Below, in pieces: positions 33,366 through 43,718 of a DNA stretch of 64,000 bases; the first letter of the stretch is position 1; each line of letters opens with the position of its first letter. A model generated the notes under the pieces. That model was not told where the DNA came from. It searched no databases and was given only the letters and a program-made list of their open reading frames with translations. This DNA comes from Venturia oleaginea. Its lineage: Eukaryota > Ascomycota > Dothideomycetes > Venturiales > Venturiaceae. Where the stretch lies: the NCBI GenBank assembly GCA_013176395.1, contig JABMLP010000023.1, positions 1-64,000 on the forward strand. The letters are read 5' to 3'. The position numbers and the translations under genes were made by a program.

Positions 33366-34423
33366 TCATCGGTATGCTGTGTGATTACCGCAGTGACCTG
33401 AGTCTTTGGACGTGTTGCTGGTCGGAATTCGCATACGTTCGGGTGGTGCTTGGGCTTCTTACAGCGCCCGCATTTGCCCGCTTGTATAAGTGCCAAGAAC
33501 TCTGTTTGGGATCGCCATTTCGCTCTAGGTCGTCGGTCCTTCTTCGCATCCTTTCCGAGTGTATCGACCCGAGCTATCAGTGCTGCGATCTGCGCTGAAA
33601 GGGCGTTGATGCCAGTCATTTCGACATCGCCTTCTGCGTCACGACTGACTGTTTGGGGTGATTGTGGCCTCCCTCGAGTCGTTGGCGTCTCCTTATCCGT
33701 ACTTGGATAGCGGCGTTGGTGGAATAGAGCCTCTGTCTTCGTCGCGAAGTACTGTACATCTTTTACGTAAGTGTCGTAGTCGTCCCTGGACAATCGCACT
33801 GATTTCAAGGTCTGTTGGAGGGAGTAGTTGAGCGCGTTGTTCATGATAGTGATCTTTGAGGCTCTTTGCGGCGCTAGGGATCCAGCTTGCGATGTCAGTT
33901 GTTCGAACTGCTGGCGGAAGTCTTCGAACGGTTGTCTGCTGCCTTGGCTAATCTTGTTCAGCTCGTCGAGAGCTTTAGCTTCCGCTTCATGATCTAAGAA
34001 CTTGTCGTCCATATGCTTGATAAAGGACTCGGGTTCGTAGTTGTCATGTTGCTCTCCATTGCTTAGCCATTGGATGACGCGTTGTTGTTTCTCTGTCGGA
34101 AGCCCGTTGAAGATGTTCGCGCATATTCCTTGATTGCTTCCAAGCTTCCCATTTTCAACAGTGATTTTTGTCTTGATCTGCCATCTGAACAGCGTGTAGT
34201 TGTCTGTTTTCCCGTCCCATTTAGGCCATGCAATAGCTTTTGCACCGGTGTTCCCATCAACACTGACTGCGGTCAGAGCTGCCACCAATTGTTGTACGGT
34301 GTCAGGCGAATTTGCTCGAGCCATTGAGAGTTTGTCGATTCCTTGCGTAATGCTCGCGATTGGGTCGTCGTCGGTAGTAGGGGTGTAGGTTGTAGGAGTC
34401 GATAGGGTACTGTTGCTACGCAT
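33329..34423 (-). CDS. gypsy gag, left copy
   Basis: 364 residues from the first ATG. A retrotransposon gag capsid-like region (FRQQFEQLTSQAG) precedes a CCHC zinc knuckle near the C-terminus: C-x2-C-x4-H-x4-C in CGRCKKPKHHPNVC. It would form the capsid and bind element RNA. Differs from the right copy at about residue 73 (Thr here, Arg there). Confidence 0.85.
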   Translation of the reverse strand: MRSNSTLSTPTTYTPTTDDDPIASITQGIDKLSMARANSPDTVQQLVAALTAVSVDGNTGAKAIAWPKWDGKTDNYTLFRWQIKTKITVENGKLGSNQGICANIFNGLPTEKQQRVIQWLSNGEQHDNYEPESFIKHMDDKFLDHEAEAKALDELNKISQGSRQPFEDFRQQFEQLTSQAGSLAPQRASKITIMNNALNYSLQQTLKSVRLSRDDYDTYVKDVQYFATKTEALFHQRRYPSTDKETPTTRGRPQSPQTVSRDAEGDVEMTGINALSAQIAALIARVDTLGKDAKKDRRPRAKWRSQTEFLALIQAGKCGRCKKPKHHPNVCEFRPATRPKTQVTAVITQHTDDSLQEASSESEN

Positions 34424-34439
34424 CAAGTACACCTAGGTT

Positions 34440-34633
34440 TGTAAAGAACTGAATCTATATTACGGGACGGTAGCTGGAAAGACGCAGCATACTCGTAGCC
34501 AAAGATTGTTTAGATTCAGTTAAAGAGTGAAGGTATCTACAAACAGAGAACCTCAATGAGGTTCTTTCTCTATACTAGGCTCAATCAGGCTTAGGCTCTT
34601 AGCCTATACCAACCATGGGCCATGCCCATAACA
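34440..34633 (-). mobile_element. gypsy 5' LTR, left copy
   Basis: About 194 bp, beginning TGTTATGGGCATGG and ending TTTACA, 16 bases before the gag ATG. The 3' boundary is inferred from the TG...CA rule because no second LTR is present for comparison. Contains short palindromes (AGAACCTCATTGAGGTTCT). Confidence 0.65.
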
Positions 34634-34889
34634 AACAGGCTTCAAATGGCCTCAATCAAGGCATCACGCAGCTATCAATTCACTCGTTGCCCGTACATCT
34701 AATACGATCCGTCCATATTGACCGCCGGAATGTTCCTAATAATGAAATCGAGAGAACCCGGTCCTAGAATCCTATAAATCTACGTTCATTCCTCTCACCG
34801 TATAAAGAGTCTACACAACATCCTTCTGCCCTAACAATCATCTTAAAACATATTATCAACAACAATACTTCAATAGTTCCGCTACAAAC

Positions 34890-35195
34890 ATGCATCTTTT
34901 CTACTCTACTCTACTCTCTTCCTCACAAGCCTAGCGCTCGCCCAACAAATATCGTGCCCTGGGCGTCAACTTCCCGTTCTATACAAACGCTGCGTACCTG
35001 ATCAGCCGTGCTCTAAGCCACCGCTTGTCACTCAAAATGCATTGTGTGTCCAGTACAAGAGGAAAAGTGTCGCGAGCTATAATGCAGTACCTGGGCCGAG
35101 GGTAAGTACAGAGTGAGTATCGAAGGTGTGAATAGCCGACTAATTCCATCGGGGTTACCTAGGGCGCGACTTACACATACGTTTGTTGCAATTAA
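34890..35195 (+). pseudogene. six-cysteine small secreted protein paralogue, start out of frame
   Basis: Paralogue of the gene at 27181-27512 and 59049-59380. Exon 1 runs to 35101, a 61-bp intron (GTAAGT donor) to 35162 and a 33-base exon 2 to 35195. The mature part has the same C-x11-C-x5-C-x11-C spacing and ends with CC plus one residue. The ATG context (CTACAAACATGC) matches the paralogue, but the ATG frame stops at 34932: the signal-peptide coding region contains a CTACT pentamer repeat whose present length puts the ATG out of frame with the cysteine-rich part. It may be a pseudogene, a silent repeat-length allele, or an assembly error in a short repeat. Confidence 0.7.
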
Positions 35196-35835
35196 GACAG
35201 AACGGGAGAATTGTAGTTGAATGGCGTGTGTGGAGAGTTGTTACTGGGGTTTGAGTTGGTAAACTTGATGAGCAGGATTTTGATGTTCGAAACTGGGCAG
35301 ACTGCGTGTAGAATATGGGGAGGAATTGCGGTCGACTGGCAATCCGTACGTATGACCTGAGACGGTTCATGTGGTCAAAAAGGAATCCAGCATGTGCAAA
35401 TACCCCCTTTTCCCTCCTTCGAGAATCCGAAACACCACGATTGTCTTCTCCAAGGCAATAGCAAAAAGTCACAATTTGGTGACCTACTCCATCCACTCCC
35501 TCTGTCCCCGTACAAGCTCGTCTTCTTCCAGCAGACCAAACAAATCCGTTCCATTCCGCAAACCGAATAGAATCGTGTAGGAGAAAGGAATCACCAGTCT
35601 TGGTATACCATAACGCGAACATGTCACGATGATGTAAAGCTTACAGCTCATCATGGTGATATTATCCAACAGACAACGGTGTACAGACAAAATGTCAAGT
35701 AATCTGAATCATAGGGACAAACGGTATAGACCAACAAAATATCCGTGATTGACACATGCATCCAATGAGATCAACGCCAGTCCAAAGCCTTGGTAGTGCT
35801 CGATGCATTCATCTAAGACCACTTCATCCATGTAT
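35196..35835. other. intergenic, nothing recognised
   Basis: Short frames on both strands without domains; includes the 3' flank of the dehydrogenase gene that runs leftwards. Confidence 0.35.
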
Positions 35836-37646
35836 TTACAACTTCATACCCAACTCCTTGTGCACCCTAATAGCTTGTCTGATGGAGAGATCCAACATTA
35901 TCTCCTCAGATCCACCAGGGATAGCATACGCACGCACATCTCTGTACAACCTCTCCACCTTATCACCCTGTCCACCTCGGGAGTAAGAAAGACCACCAAA
36001 GATCTGCGACGCCTCACGGGCGCAGAACTCAAACGTCGTCGTTGATTGCGCCTTGAGACCAGCGACCGCACCACCAAGCTTAAGCATGGCCTCGTCCTCA
36101 CCCATGCGCGAGCATTGGTAAATTATGTTCTCCAGCCACGACCATGAAGCCTCGATCTGTCGAGCCATGTGTGCAAGCTTGAGACGAATTACCGGGTGAT
36201 CAATGAGTCGTTGACCAAATGTCTTCCTCTTGTGTGCGTACTTCATCGATTCCTCGTAGCACACGCGGGCGAAACGGATACATTGGATGATGATACCGAT
36301 TCTCTCGTGGTTGAAGTTTGTCATGATGACCCGGAAACCTTGGTTCTCTTTGCCGATCAAGTTCTCGACGGGGACCTTGACGTCTTCAAAGGTAACGTAG
36401 GTAGTACCTGAGGACCAAACGCCTTGGCAATCCATCTTGCGAGTTGAAACACCGCCGGCGGAGCGCTCGATCAGTAAGACGGAAATACCGTTCATGCCGT
36501 TCTTTCCAGTGCGGACAGCAGTGGTAAAGTAGTCGGCCCAGATACCGTTTGTGATCCACTTCTTCTCGCCATTGACGATGTAGTGCTTTCCGTCGTCGGA
36601 AAGCTTGGCTTCGCAGGTCAGATTGGCGACGTCGGATCCCGCATCTGGTTCTGTAATGGCGAGACAGATCCTCTTGTCGCCCTGTAGAATACCAGGTGCA
36701 ATACGATCTCTCAAAGACTTTTTGGCGTAATGCATCACTGGCGGCATACCGATGCCGAAACCACCAATCAGGTTCCACACGAGACCACCGGAGGCGGCGC
36801 GGGAGAGTTCATCGGTGATGAGGACTTCGTGGAAAAGATCCCATTTCTTTGGTTCGACAGACTTGACGGTGTTCTTCACGTATTGTGCTGGGTAATGTGT
36901 TCCTAGGAGACCTGCAAGATAGCCACGGTCACCCATCTGCTTGTAGATAGATTCTGGCACTTTCTTGGCTTCGTCCCATTCGTGTACGTTTGGCATGATC
37001 TCGTCCTCGACCCATTGGCGGACTTCGGCGCGAAGGTCGGCATGGGATTGGTTGAAGTAGGGGGAGTGGTACTATTGTTTGTGTTAGCTTCTTTACTGTG
37101 TTGGATATATGATGATGACAGGCCTACGGTTTGGTACCAGTTCGGATCCGCATATGGGATGAGGTCTCCAAAGGCATCGAGAGGTGGATCAAGCTCGCCG
37201 AGCTCTTCCTCTGCATCCTCGCCTGGAGCAACAGAGAGTGTGCCTGGCTCGGCAACTGGCTTGACGACCTCCTTGACCGGCTCTGGTGCTGGAGGCGCAG
37301 CCTCAACCTTCTTGCTGTCCAAAGAACCGACTTGTAGCTTCTTCTTGTATTTTTTCAGAATGCTCTCATTGTGGTATTTCCAGAAGGGTTTGGAGGCGTC
37401 CTTGCCCTTGAAACGCTGGAGGACTGTTAAGTATGTTAGGGAGGGGGATTGGTGGACGCGCGATTGGCTGAGACGTACTCTTCTTTCCACCTGTACTCAT
37501 TAGCCATAATTCATGTTTCAGCATTCAATGGACTGCCTACCTGGATGTTCTTCCTGGAAGGTGGTGAGGTCGTACACATCCTCATCTACAATGATGTGCA
37601 GGCCTGGAGCGGAGGCAACGTCGGCGGCGGAGAATCTCTTAGACAT
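35836..37646 (-). CDS. cytochrome b5-acyl-CoA dehydrogenase fusion
   Basis: Four exons (37541-37646, 37479-37490, 37128-37423, 35836-37071) join in frame to 549 residues. Exon 2 is only 12 bases; it is required to give the cytochrome b5 haem motif HPGGKK and is bounded by GT and AG on both sides. The b5 domain occupies about residues 1-75, then an Ala/Pro/Glu-rich linker. The acyl-CoA dehydrogenase part follows: CLAITEPDAGSDVANL (FAD/substrate region), KKWITNG, and the C-terminal domain with KTFGQRLIDHPVIRLKLA, QIFGGLSYSRGGQGDKVERLYRDVRAYAIPGGSEEIMLDL. It should oxidise an acyl-CoA, electrons perhaps passing through the b5 domain; substrate chain type is unknown. Confidence 0.93.
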
Positions 37647-38962
37647 GTTGGCAGCTGTGTGAGAAATGGTATGTCAAAAGACAGGAGTAAGGATTGGGAA
37701 AGGGCAGCTGATTGTGTCGGTTTTGATTACAAGCCTTGACCTCTTGTCAGGCTTCACATGCCAGCTCCCAGAGTGTCACCTGCTCCGGGAGTGTTTCTCT
37801 CGAATCGCGTCGCGGGGGCTCAAGCATCAAGCACCCCGAGATTAGTGGATGGGCCCCTACTAATCACCATAGACGGCCTCTAATTCGCCAGCAGTCGATG
37901 GTAGACGACACGACGCGGCATGCTTGTGAAAGCTGAGGACAATAAATGACATAGCGTGAAGATAATGCCGAGGTATGGTCGGCGCGCGTTAGGAAGACTT
38001 TGATCAGAAGAACAATGTCACTCTTCACATTCAGCCTGTTTTCGTCTGGCCGTCCATATGCTTCGAGGCTACACCAGCTTCTTGTACGAGGCTTGAAGCC
38101 GTTGTCGTGTGTCTGGCAATTTGATTGACGCCTCATCAGGTGTGTGGGACAATTGATTTTGGTGTACCTTCTTTTCACATCTGCGGCTCGGTCTCGGTAT
38201 TTTGCGCGACTCCGCGGCCCCTCTAGAAACAGGCTTCGAGGGGAGATCAGGATTTAGTTTCCTGGGGAATAATCTGGGGTGTTTTCACATGCTGTTGTTT
38301 CCCCAGACTCTATGCGGTTAAACCAGGTTCAACAGCTAGGTGCATTGCCGAATCTATGTCAGGATATTACTCAGCCTTTGTTTTTGGAATCTGCACTTCT
38401 GCTGCTGTCGTCCCTTGGCGCAGAATTTACATTCTTCATATATACGGTAGTGGTGTGCTCACCTCAATATAAATGCTCTCTGGTATCGAAATATTCATAC
38501 GGCCGTATTGCTGCAGCATTATTAAAAGAAAAGAAAAGAAAAGGTGTGAGGCAACGATCATCTTTTCCATTCTTATCGCCTGATGCAACTACAATCTCCG
38601 CTGACGCTGACAAATTGGGCAGATCTGACATTTGCAAAGCGCAGATATGAATGAACAGTGGAATAGCGCGTATAGTCCAGGTTCTCTCAAACTTGATTCC
38701 CAGTGCTAACGAATCTTTCAAGAAGGGTTATCAATTTCATCTGGTGCAGCATCGAAGCAAGACAACATATAACGTTGCCAGCACTACAATGGCTTTCAAT
38801 ACCTCCAGAAGCACTTTCCCTTGCATCTCTCTTGTTGGTGCAACTTAGGAATGAGAAATCCGACCTTATATATACGTACTTAGGGTATAGCTGATACGAA
38901 AAGTAACCCATAAAAGACCTCAAAACCTTTGTGATAGAACGCCAGGACATTGAGCAAAGATA
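37647..38962. other. intergenic, nothing recognised
   Basis: Promoter side of the dehydrogenase gene and 3' flank of the Pro/Gly-rich gene. An AAAAG run near 38525 is the only repeat noticed. Confidence 0.35.
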
Positions 38963-40497
38963 TTACCAAGATAAAAACGCCACAATGCCTATTACCGCGC
39001 CACATGTCCATCTTCTCCTTATCCTGGAGAGCCCACAATGAGCGGCATTCTTACCATCCGTCTTATGATCCGCCGCATTTCCGCCAGCAGCACTCGTTTC
39101 CTCTGGTCCCTCTGTCCCAGACATAGTTCCCAACCCAGAGTTAGGTTTAGCTCCAACCCCATTTCCAATTTGTGTAGGTCTCGATGCACCTGTTTCCAAC
39201 GGCGTTGTTGGTAGAGCACTCGTCTTTCCGTTGATGACGAGAACCTCTGCACCAGTCTTGTCTGTCGTTAGTGAGAGGACCGTGGGTGAAGGTTTGGATC
39301 CAGCGTTCTCTCCTGTGTTTGCGGGTCCATAGATTGTAATTGGCGTACCTCCTCGAGATAGCGATGTCCCAGCAATAGAGAATCCACCATCGGCTGCGGA
39401 TGTGAAGGTCATTCCGGCTACTGTTACTTTGGGACGAGATCCTTGCTGGGGCATGGCTGCAGGTATAGGGGGGGAAATGGCTCCTTGTTTTTCTCCGCCA
39501 CCACCGCCAGCAACTCTTCCTCCACCACCTACTCCATTTGCAACATTCGCTACTCCACCAGCACCACCGCCATTCAACGCGAACGTCAGAGATGCTCCAG
39601 TCTGAACGTTTCCGATCACAGCAACGGTAGCACCTCCAGGCACTGGTTTAATCGCCACAATCGTATCGCCGTAAGTTGCCGGAACACCAAGCGTCATTGT
39701 CTTCCCTCCGACACCAACAAGCATTGGACTCTCAATGTGCGGTCCAAAGGTCACTGGCGCAGCTGGCACCACATTCACAGGTACTGTCACACCACCGATT
39801 ACCAAAGACCCTAGGTTTGAAGGTCCGGGTGTGGTCTGAGGCGGTCCGGGTGTGTTCTGAGGCGGTCCGGGTGCGGTCTGAGGCGGTCCGGGTGTGGTCT
39901 GAGGTGGTACCGGCGTACTTGGGCCGAGTCCAGGAAAGATGAAAGGGTCAGCTGTTGTTTGCGGTTTTTTAGATGGCACGATGAGACTTTGTGCTGGTTG
40001 CTCGGGGCGAACGGAGGGTGTCATTCTTGGACCATCGATCGCGGCGGGACCGTCAAGGCCAGTAGCTGGTTTTTCAGGGTGCGCGGTTTGAAGACCAAGT
40101 TGGCCTGTTACTCCCTCTCTTTGTTAGCATGGTCATTCAACGTTCGTCGGAGAGATAAATGGGGTAGTCTACCGAGGGTTTTAGCAGCCCCAGCAGTTAT
40201 TGCTGCAGGCATTAATGTTGGTATCATCTGGTTATCCCCAGGACCTACAAGACCGCCTAGTCCGCCTAATCCGCCTATTGTTGTTTTCTCCTCGAGTGTC
40301 TGGCAGTGAAAACCTGGCTTGCAATCGGCGGCGGGTTTCCATATCGAGACGGTGATGGGCGATTCTGTTGCTAAAGGTTTGTCTGGCTTTGCTATGATGG
40401 GAGTGGGTGATTGGTGACATGCTTCGAGGATGGGGTCGCAAGAATCTGCGACTACCAGCAGTGAGATGTTGTTATCAGATGCTGCTGTGTCGAGCAT
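38963..40497 (-). CDS. Pro/Gly-rich protein of unknown function, probable cell surface
   Basis: Two exons (40173-40497 and 38963-40104, 68-bp intron) join in frame to 488 residues from the first ATG; an upstream exon is possible because no signal peptide is seen at this start. The N-terminal part has a few cysteines (CDPILEAC, CKPGFHC). A 21-bp DNA repeat near 39823-39905 encodes GPPQxTP four times. Then come beta-rich, repeat-like segments each containing a VTVAG or VIGGVTVPV motif, as seen in fungal cell-wall-type proteins. The C-terminus ends in a hydrophobic stretch (AVIGIVAFLSW), which could be a membrane or GPI signal. No named family can be assigned with confidence. Confidence 0.6.
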
Positions 40498-41721
40498 TCG
40501 AATTAGCACTAGTCTTCAAGCTTAAGCACTAGCATGATATACCAGAAAAAGGTCGACTATTGTTCCAAGAAGCTGATGAGCGCGAGGCTAGAAGAAGAAG
40601 GATGTAGAATAAACCAATGCACATGGTCGTCTACATGGAGGGCAGCGCGTCGTTGCACGGAAGTATTGAAAACCAACGTCTACCAAAAAAACGAGGTACG
40701 GTGGAGGTTAGGTGCGATGATCTGAGAATGGAAGCCATGATCTCCAGCGCGACGCATACGTACCCTAATGCGCCAAGTTTAGGCCTTTAGCGATCACGGG
40801 AATGTATGAATATAGATGAAAGCATGGTGTTGCTTGGACAATTACATGGAAGTTTTTCGCGGTGGGAAGTGCAACCATGTCCATGACCCATATTCCATAT
40901 AGAGATTAAATGGGTCGGTACACAGAGAAACCCGATTCGCCGGTCCGATGTTGGCAGGTAGGTTAGGATGATGTGCATTGCTCTCAAATCCTGCCGAGAA
41001 GGAAATCATCTTCGCAGGAGTCTTTGCCGCAGGGGAAAAGACTTGCATGATTGCACCTTCGAGATTTGTCGAGTGTTTTGATTACGGCAACATTTGTGCC
41101 TGGTCACGAACCCCACGGCGTCGATGGAGGACAGTCGTTAAAAAAAGGTCTGTCAAACTTCTCGGATGCGGAGACGTTCTGACGATGCACGTTGTCGGCT
41201 CGTGTTCCTGGTGGAAGTCATGCATCTCGGTACCTTCCGATAGATGACCATATTCTAGAAAAGGTCAATTTCCGTTAGTGAGAAGCGATGTACGGAGGTA
41301 ATATATCTGCGGCATGCCGTTAAGTCCTCAACATCGGCGGCTCTTGGCCAGTTATTGCTCTTTCAAGATGGCGACCTCGGGAGAAGGGGACTGTTGATGC
41401 GCCGAGAGTGCTATGCATCTGAGGGGTTGATGACAACTGATGAAGAAGATGAAGAAGAAGATGTGGAGAAGGTCAAGGACGAAAAACTGAAAATGGGAGT
41501 CAGTCTAGAGCATGTGATGTTGTTAGCTGACTCGGGCAGATTCCATTTTCATCTCTCGCACAAGTTCATCAACAATCTTTCCCCAGAGGAATGCCCCATA
41601 ATCAATGGCTCAATTCCTCCACCTTCACGATGCGTCTTTTCAATACAATCAGAGCTGTTGATGAGGGTTATCTATAGGCACTCTTTTTGTATCTTTTGCC
41701 TCGCGTTCAACATCTTAAAAT
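40498..41721. other. intergenic, nothing recognised
   Basis: Short frames only, for example 41355-41729 with an acidic DEEDEEEDVEK run that reads into the transposon inverted repeat and is therefore unlikely to be a gene. Confidence 0.35.
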
Positions 41722-42717
41722 ACGGCTAATGACTGTACACCCACAATCATCGAATTTTCGGACCAGCACATAGACGCAATGACTAGCACAATCATTTGGC
41801 ATGAAGACAAAGTCGTGTATGTTTTAGTCATTAATTGTATGCGATAGTCACTGATTATATGTTTGAGGCCAAAAGGTTCAGCCATTCATTGCATAGAGTC
41901 GCTGCTGTAATCGAAGTCCCGACCATCACCATAGAATGGCGCTAACCGCATTTGAATAATGTACACACTCAAACTACAGGGCAATCGACTCAACTCAATT
42001 AAATTCATCATTTTGGCTCAATTATCTCGCTCAGAACCGTGCTAAGGCCGCTGTACATACTGCCGGCGGCCTCAAAATCGCTCATTCTTCCTCCGATAAC
42101 AACTCAATGTCCCTACCAATCTCGCTGGCATCGCAGGCGTCACTCATATGGTTTTTTGAGCCGCAGAATGCACAGGATAGCGGACACGTATGCTTCTTAA
42201 GTTGTCGTAACTTCCAATCCTTCGGCTTGCCTACGAGGGCTACTCGTATTGCGAAATGGCATGTATGCTTCTCACGACCACGGCATTCGAGTTGCCAGAA
42301 CTGGGGCTTGCTGTTCTTAACGTTGAAAGACTCATTGGCGGCCGCAATCGCGTCGGTAATGAGGTTTTTGGCTTCCTCAAGAGTCTCGAAAGTCATTCCA
42401 AGCTGAAGCGTTGGATAGAGAGGGATATCTTCATTTGCATGAGGTTTTTGAGAACGCTGGGACAGCGCCTGGCTTGATAATAGTGTCGCCATAGGTGTAA
42501 TTTGAGGTTGTTGGTGTTGCTGAAATCGGGTTTTTGAGCAGAAGTTTGCACGGTAAGTTGCCCTCCACTGTGTTAACTATAACTATATTAATTGTGTTGA
42601 TTGCTACAGAATTGTATGTATGTAATAGTCATTGAACATAAAATAATTGCAACCGTCGCAATCATGTATGCAATAGTCCGAAAAATCGATGATTGTGGGT
42701 GTACAGTCATTAGCCGT
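41722..42717. mobile_element. 996-bp Mutator-like element with 42-bp TIRs and 8-bp target duplication
   Basis: Termini 41722-41763 and 42676-42717 are inverted repeats of 42 bases with one mismatch, beginning ACGGCTAATGACTGTACACC. Both are flanked by the direct repeat CTTAAAAT (41714-41721 and 42718-42725). Subterminal copies of a TATGNAATAGTC-like motif occur inside both ends. The only gene is a short DNA-binding-domain ORF on the minus strand. The 8-bp duplication would also suit a hAT element; the encoded domain favours Mutator. Confidence 0.85.
42082..42492 (-). CDS. MULE-type transposase DNA-binding domain protein with CCHC knuckle
   Basis: Intact 136-residue frame from ATG 42492, lying wholly inside the TIR-bounded element. 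The central region (TFETLEEAKNLITDAIAAANESF, then FWQLECRGREKHTCHFAIRV and LKKHTC) resembles the N-terminal WRKY/FAR1-like zinc domain of Mutator-family transposases. It is followed by a CCHC knuckle C-x2-C-x4-H-x4-C (CAFCGSKNHMSDAC). No catalytic DDE region is present, so the protein could bind element ends but not cut. That could make it a competitor of a full transposase; this is inference. Confidence 0.65.
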   Translation of the reverse strand: MATLLSSQALSQRSQKPHANEDIPLYPTLQLGMTFETLEEAKNLITDAIAAANESFNVKNSKPQFWQLECRGREKHTCHFAIRVALVGKPKDWKLRQLKKHTCPLSCAFCGSKNHMSDACDASEIGRDIELLSEEE

Positions 42718-42983
42718 CTTAAAATATCCCCTTTTTTCAACCATCTATATTGGCGTTTAGCACACCTTTCTTGACGGGCAATCTCTTGTCCCGATACGCG
42801 TGGGATTCCGGATCAAATCGTTCTTCCCGTGGACGGCGTGAGTAGTCTTTCTTGATAGTGTGCCCAGATTGTTTAATGGCCTTTTCAGATAGCCGAAAAT
42901 CTGAACGTAGGCCTGATCACCGTACCCGTACATCTCATCAAAGCCGGCGAAGAAGGCGACACGTGGGACTCTATCAAATACTG

Positions 42984-43718
42984 ATGGTGGCTTCAATCAG
43001 ACCAACGAATAAGTCCTCGTCACTTGACGCCGAAGAGCGAGGAGACCACACAAACCGGGTTCGAGCACTTCAGCATATGACCATAATCCATTTGAAGCGG
43101 ATACTCGCTACTGAAGTCGCTGAGATGATCCGACATACAACGACCGACGCAGAGCAAATGGAGAGAAAAAGGATAAAACTGTAACATTACAGTAAGATGT
43201 GATGATCTAATTAGCACGTATTCTAGGCTAATCACAACGATGCCGGCAACCGCACTTCGCAGCCTCAAATCTATGCTGGAGCCTGCAAGCAGTAACTTGC
43301 GTACTGCTAGTTATCTGCGAGACTTGCTTTATATCGAGAGCACTCGCGATAGTGCTGTCATGGTCGATGCCCAGGTCATGTCTGCCGGGTCTTTGAGAGG
43401 CCGCGTTTATCTAGACGTGCCAGATTATACTGGCTATGGAGGATTCAGCTTTCGAGAGGATGACACATTGCAGTATTTCAAAGGCTTTTTTTCGCGGCTC
43501 AGATGGCACTGTTCGGAGGGCTTGCGCTAATAGCACCGATGCTTGTCATGAAGCTTCACCCAGATCTTCTGACACAGCCTCTCACCGCTTCCTGTTTCGT
43601 GCTTGGAGTTGCGATTGTACTAGCTTTGTACGTGAAAGATGTGCATAAGAAAGATATTTTGGCTGCGACTGCGACTTACGCTGCCGTCTTGGTGGTCTTC
43701 GTCAGAACTGGAGGATGA
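42984..43718 (+). pseudogene. DUF6594-like membrane protein gene, frame-broken
   Basis: Three pieces in different frames resemble parts of fungal DUF6594 proteins: an N-terminal helical segment (VRALQHMTIIHLKRILATEVAEMI, ending 43184), a middle piece from 43240 to 43530, and a C-terminal piece with two hydrophobic helices (ALFGGLALIAPMLVM and DILAATATYAAVLVVFV, ending 43718). The second and third meet near a seven-T run at about 43487. The first and second are separated by stops without a convincing intron. Family function is unknown. It is probably a decayed copy. Confidence 0.55.

Larger units (their letters stand above)
22561..34633 (+). repeat. left arm of a >=12-kb near-identical inverted repeat
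   Basis: Every feature here recurs on the opposite strand at coordinate 86561 minus x, up to the last base of the window, so the arm is at least 12,073 bp and its outer end is not reached. Differences noticed: five or six substitutions in gag-pol, one in the lipase gene, and near 30.2-30.5 kb an extra base in one place balanced by a missing base in another, so pairing stays in register. That is roughly 99.9% identity. The inner end (34633) is exactly the 5' end of an LTR. Confidence 0.97.
31272..34633 (-). mobile_element. truncated Ty3/gypsy LTR retrotransposon, left copy
   Basis: 5' LTR, gag and most of pol (protease, RT, RNase H) are present; integrase and 3' LTR are missing because another LTR sequence begins within the end of RNase H. 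Its 5' LTR end forms the inner boundary of the inverted-repeat arm. Confidence 0.9.

Noticed and set aside
41355..41729. Acidic 124-codon ORF
   Set aside because: It ends inside the transposon's terminal inverted repeat and has only low-complexity acidic sequence.
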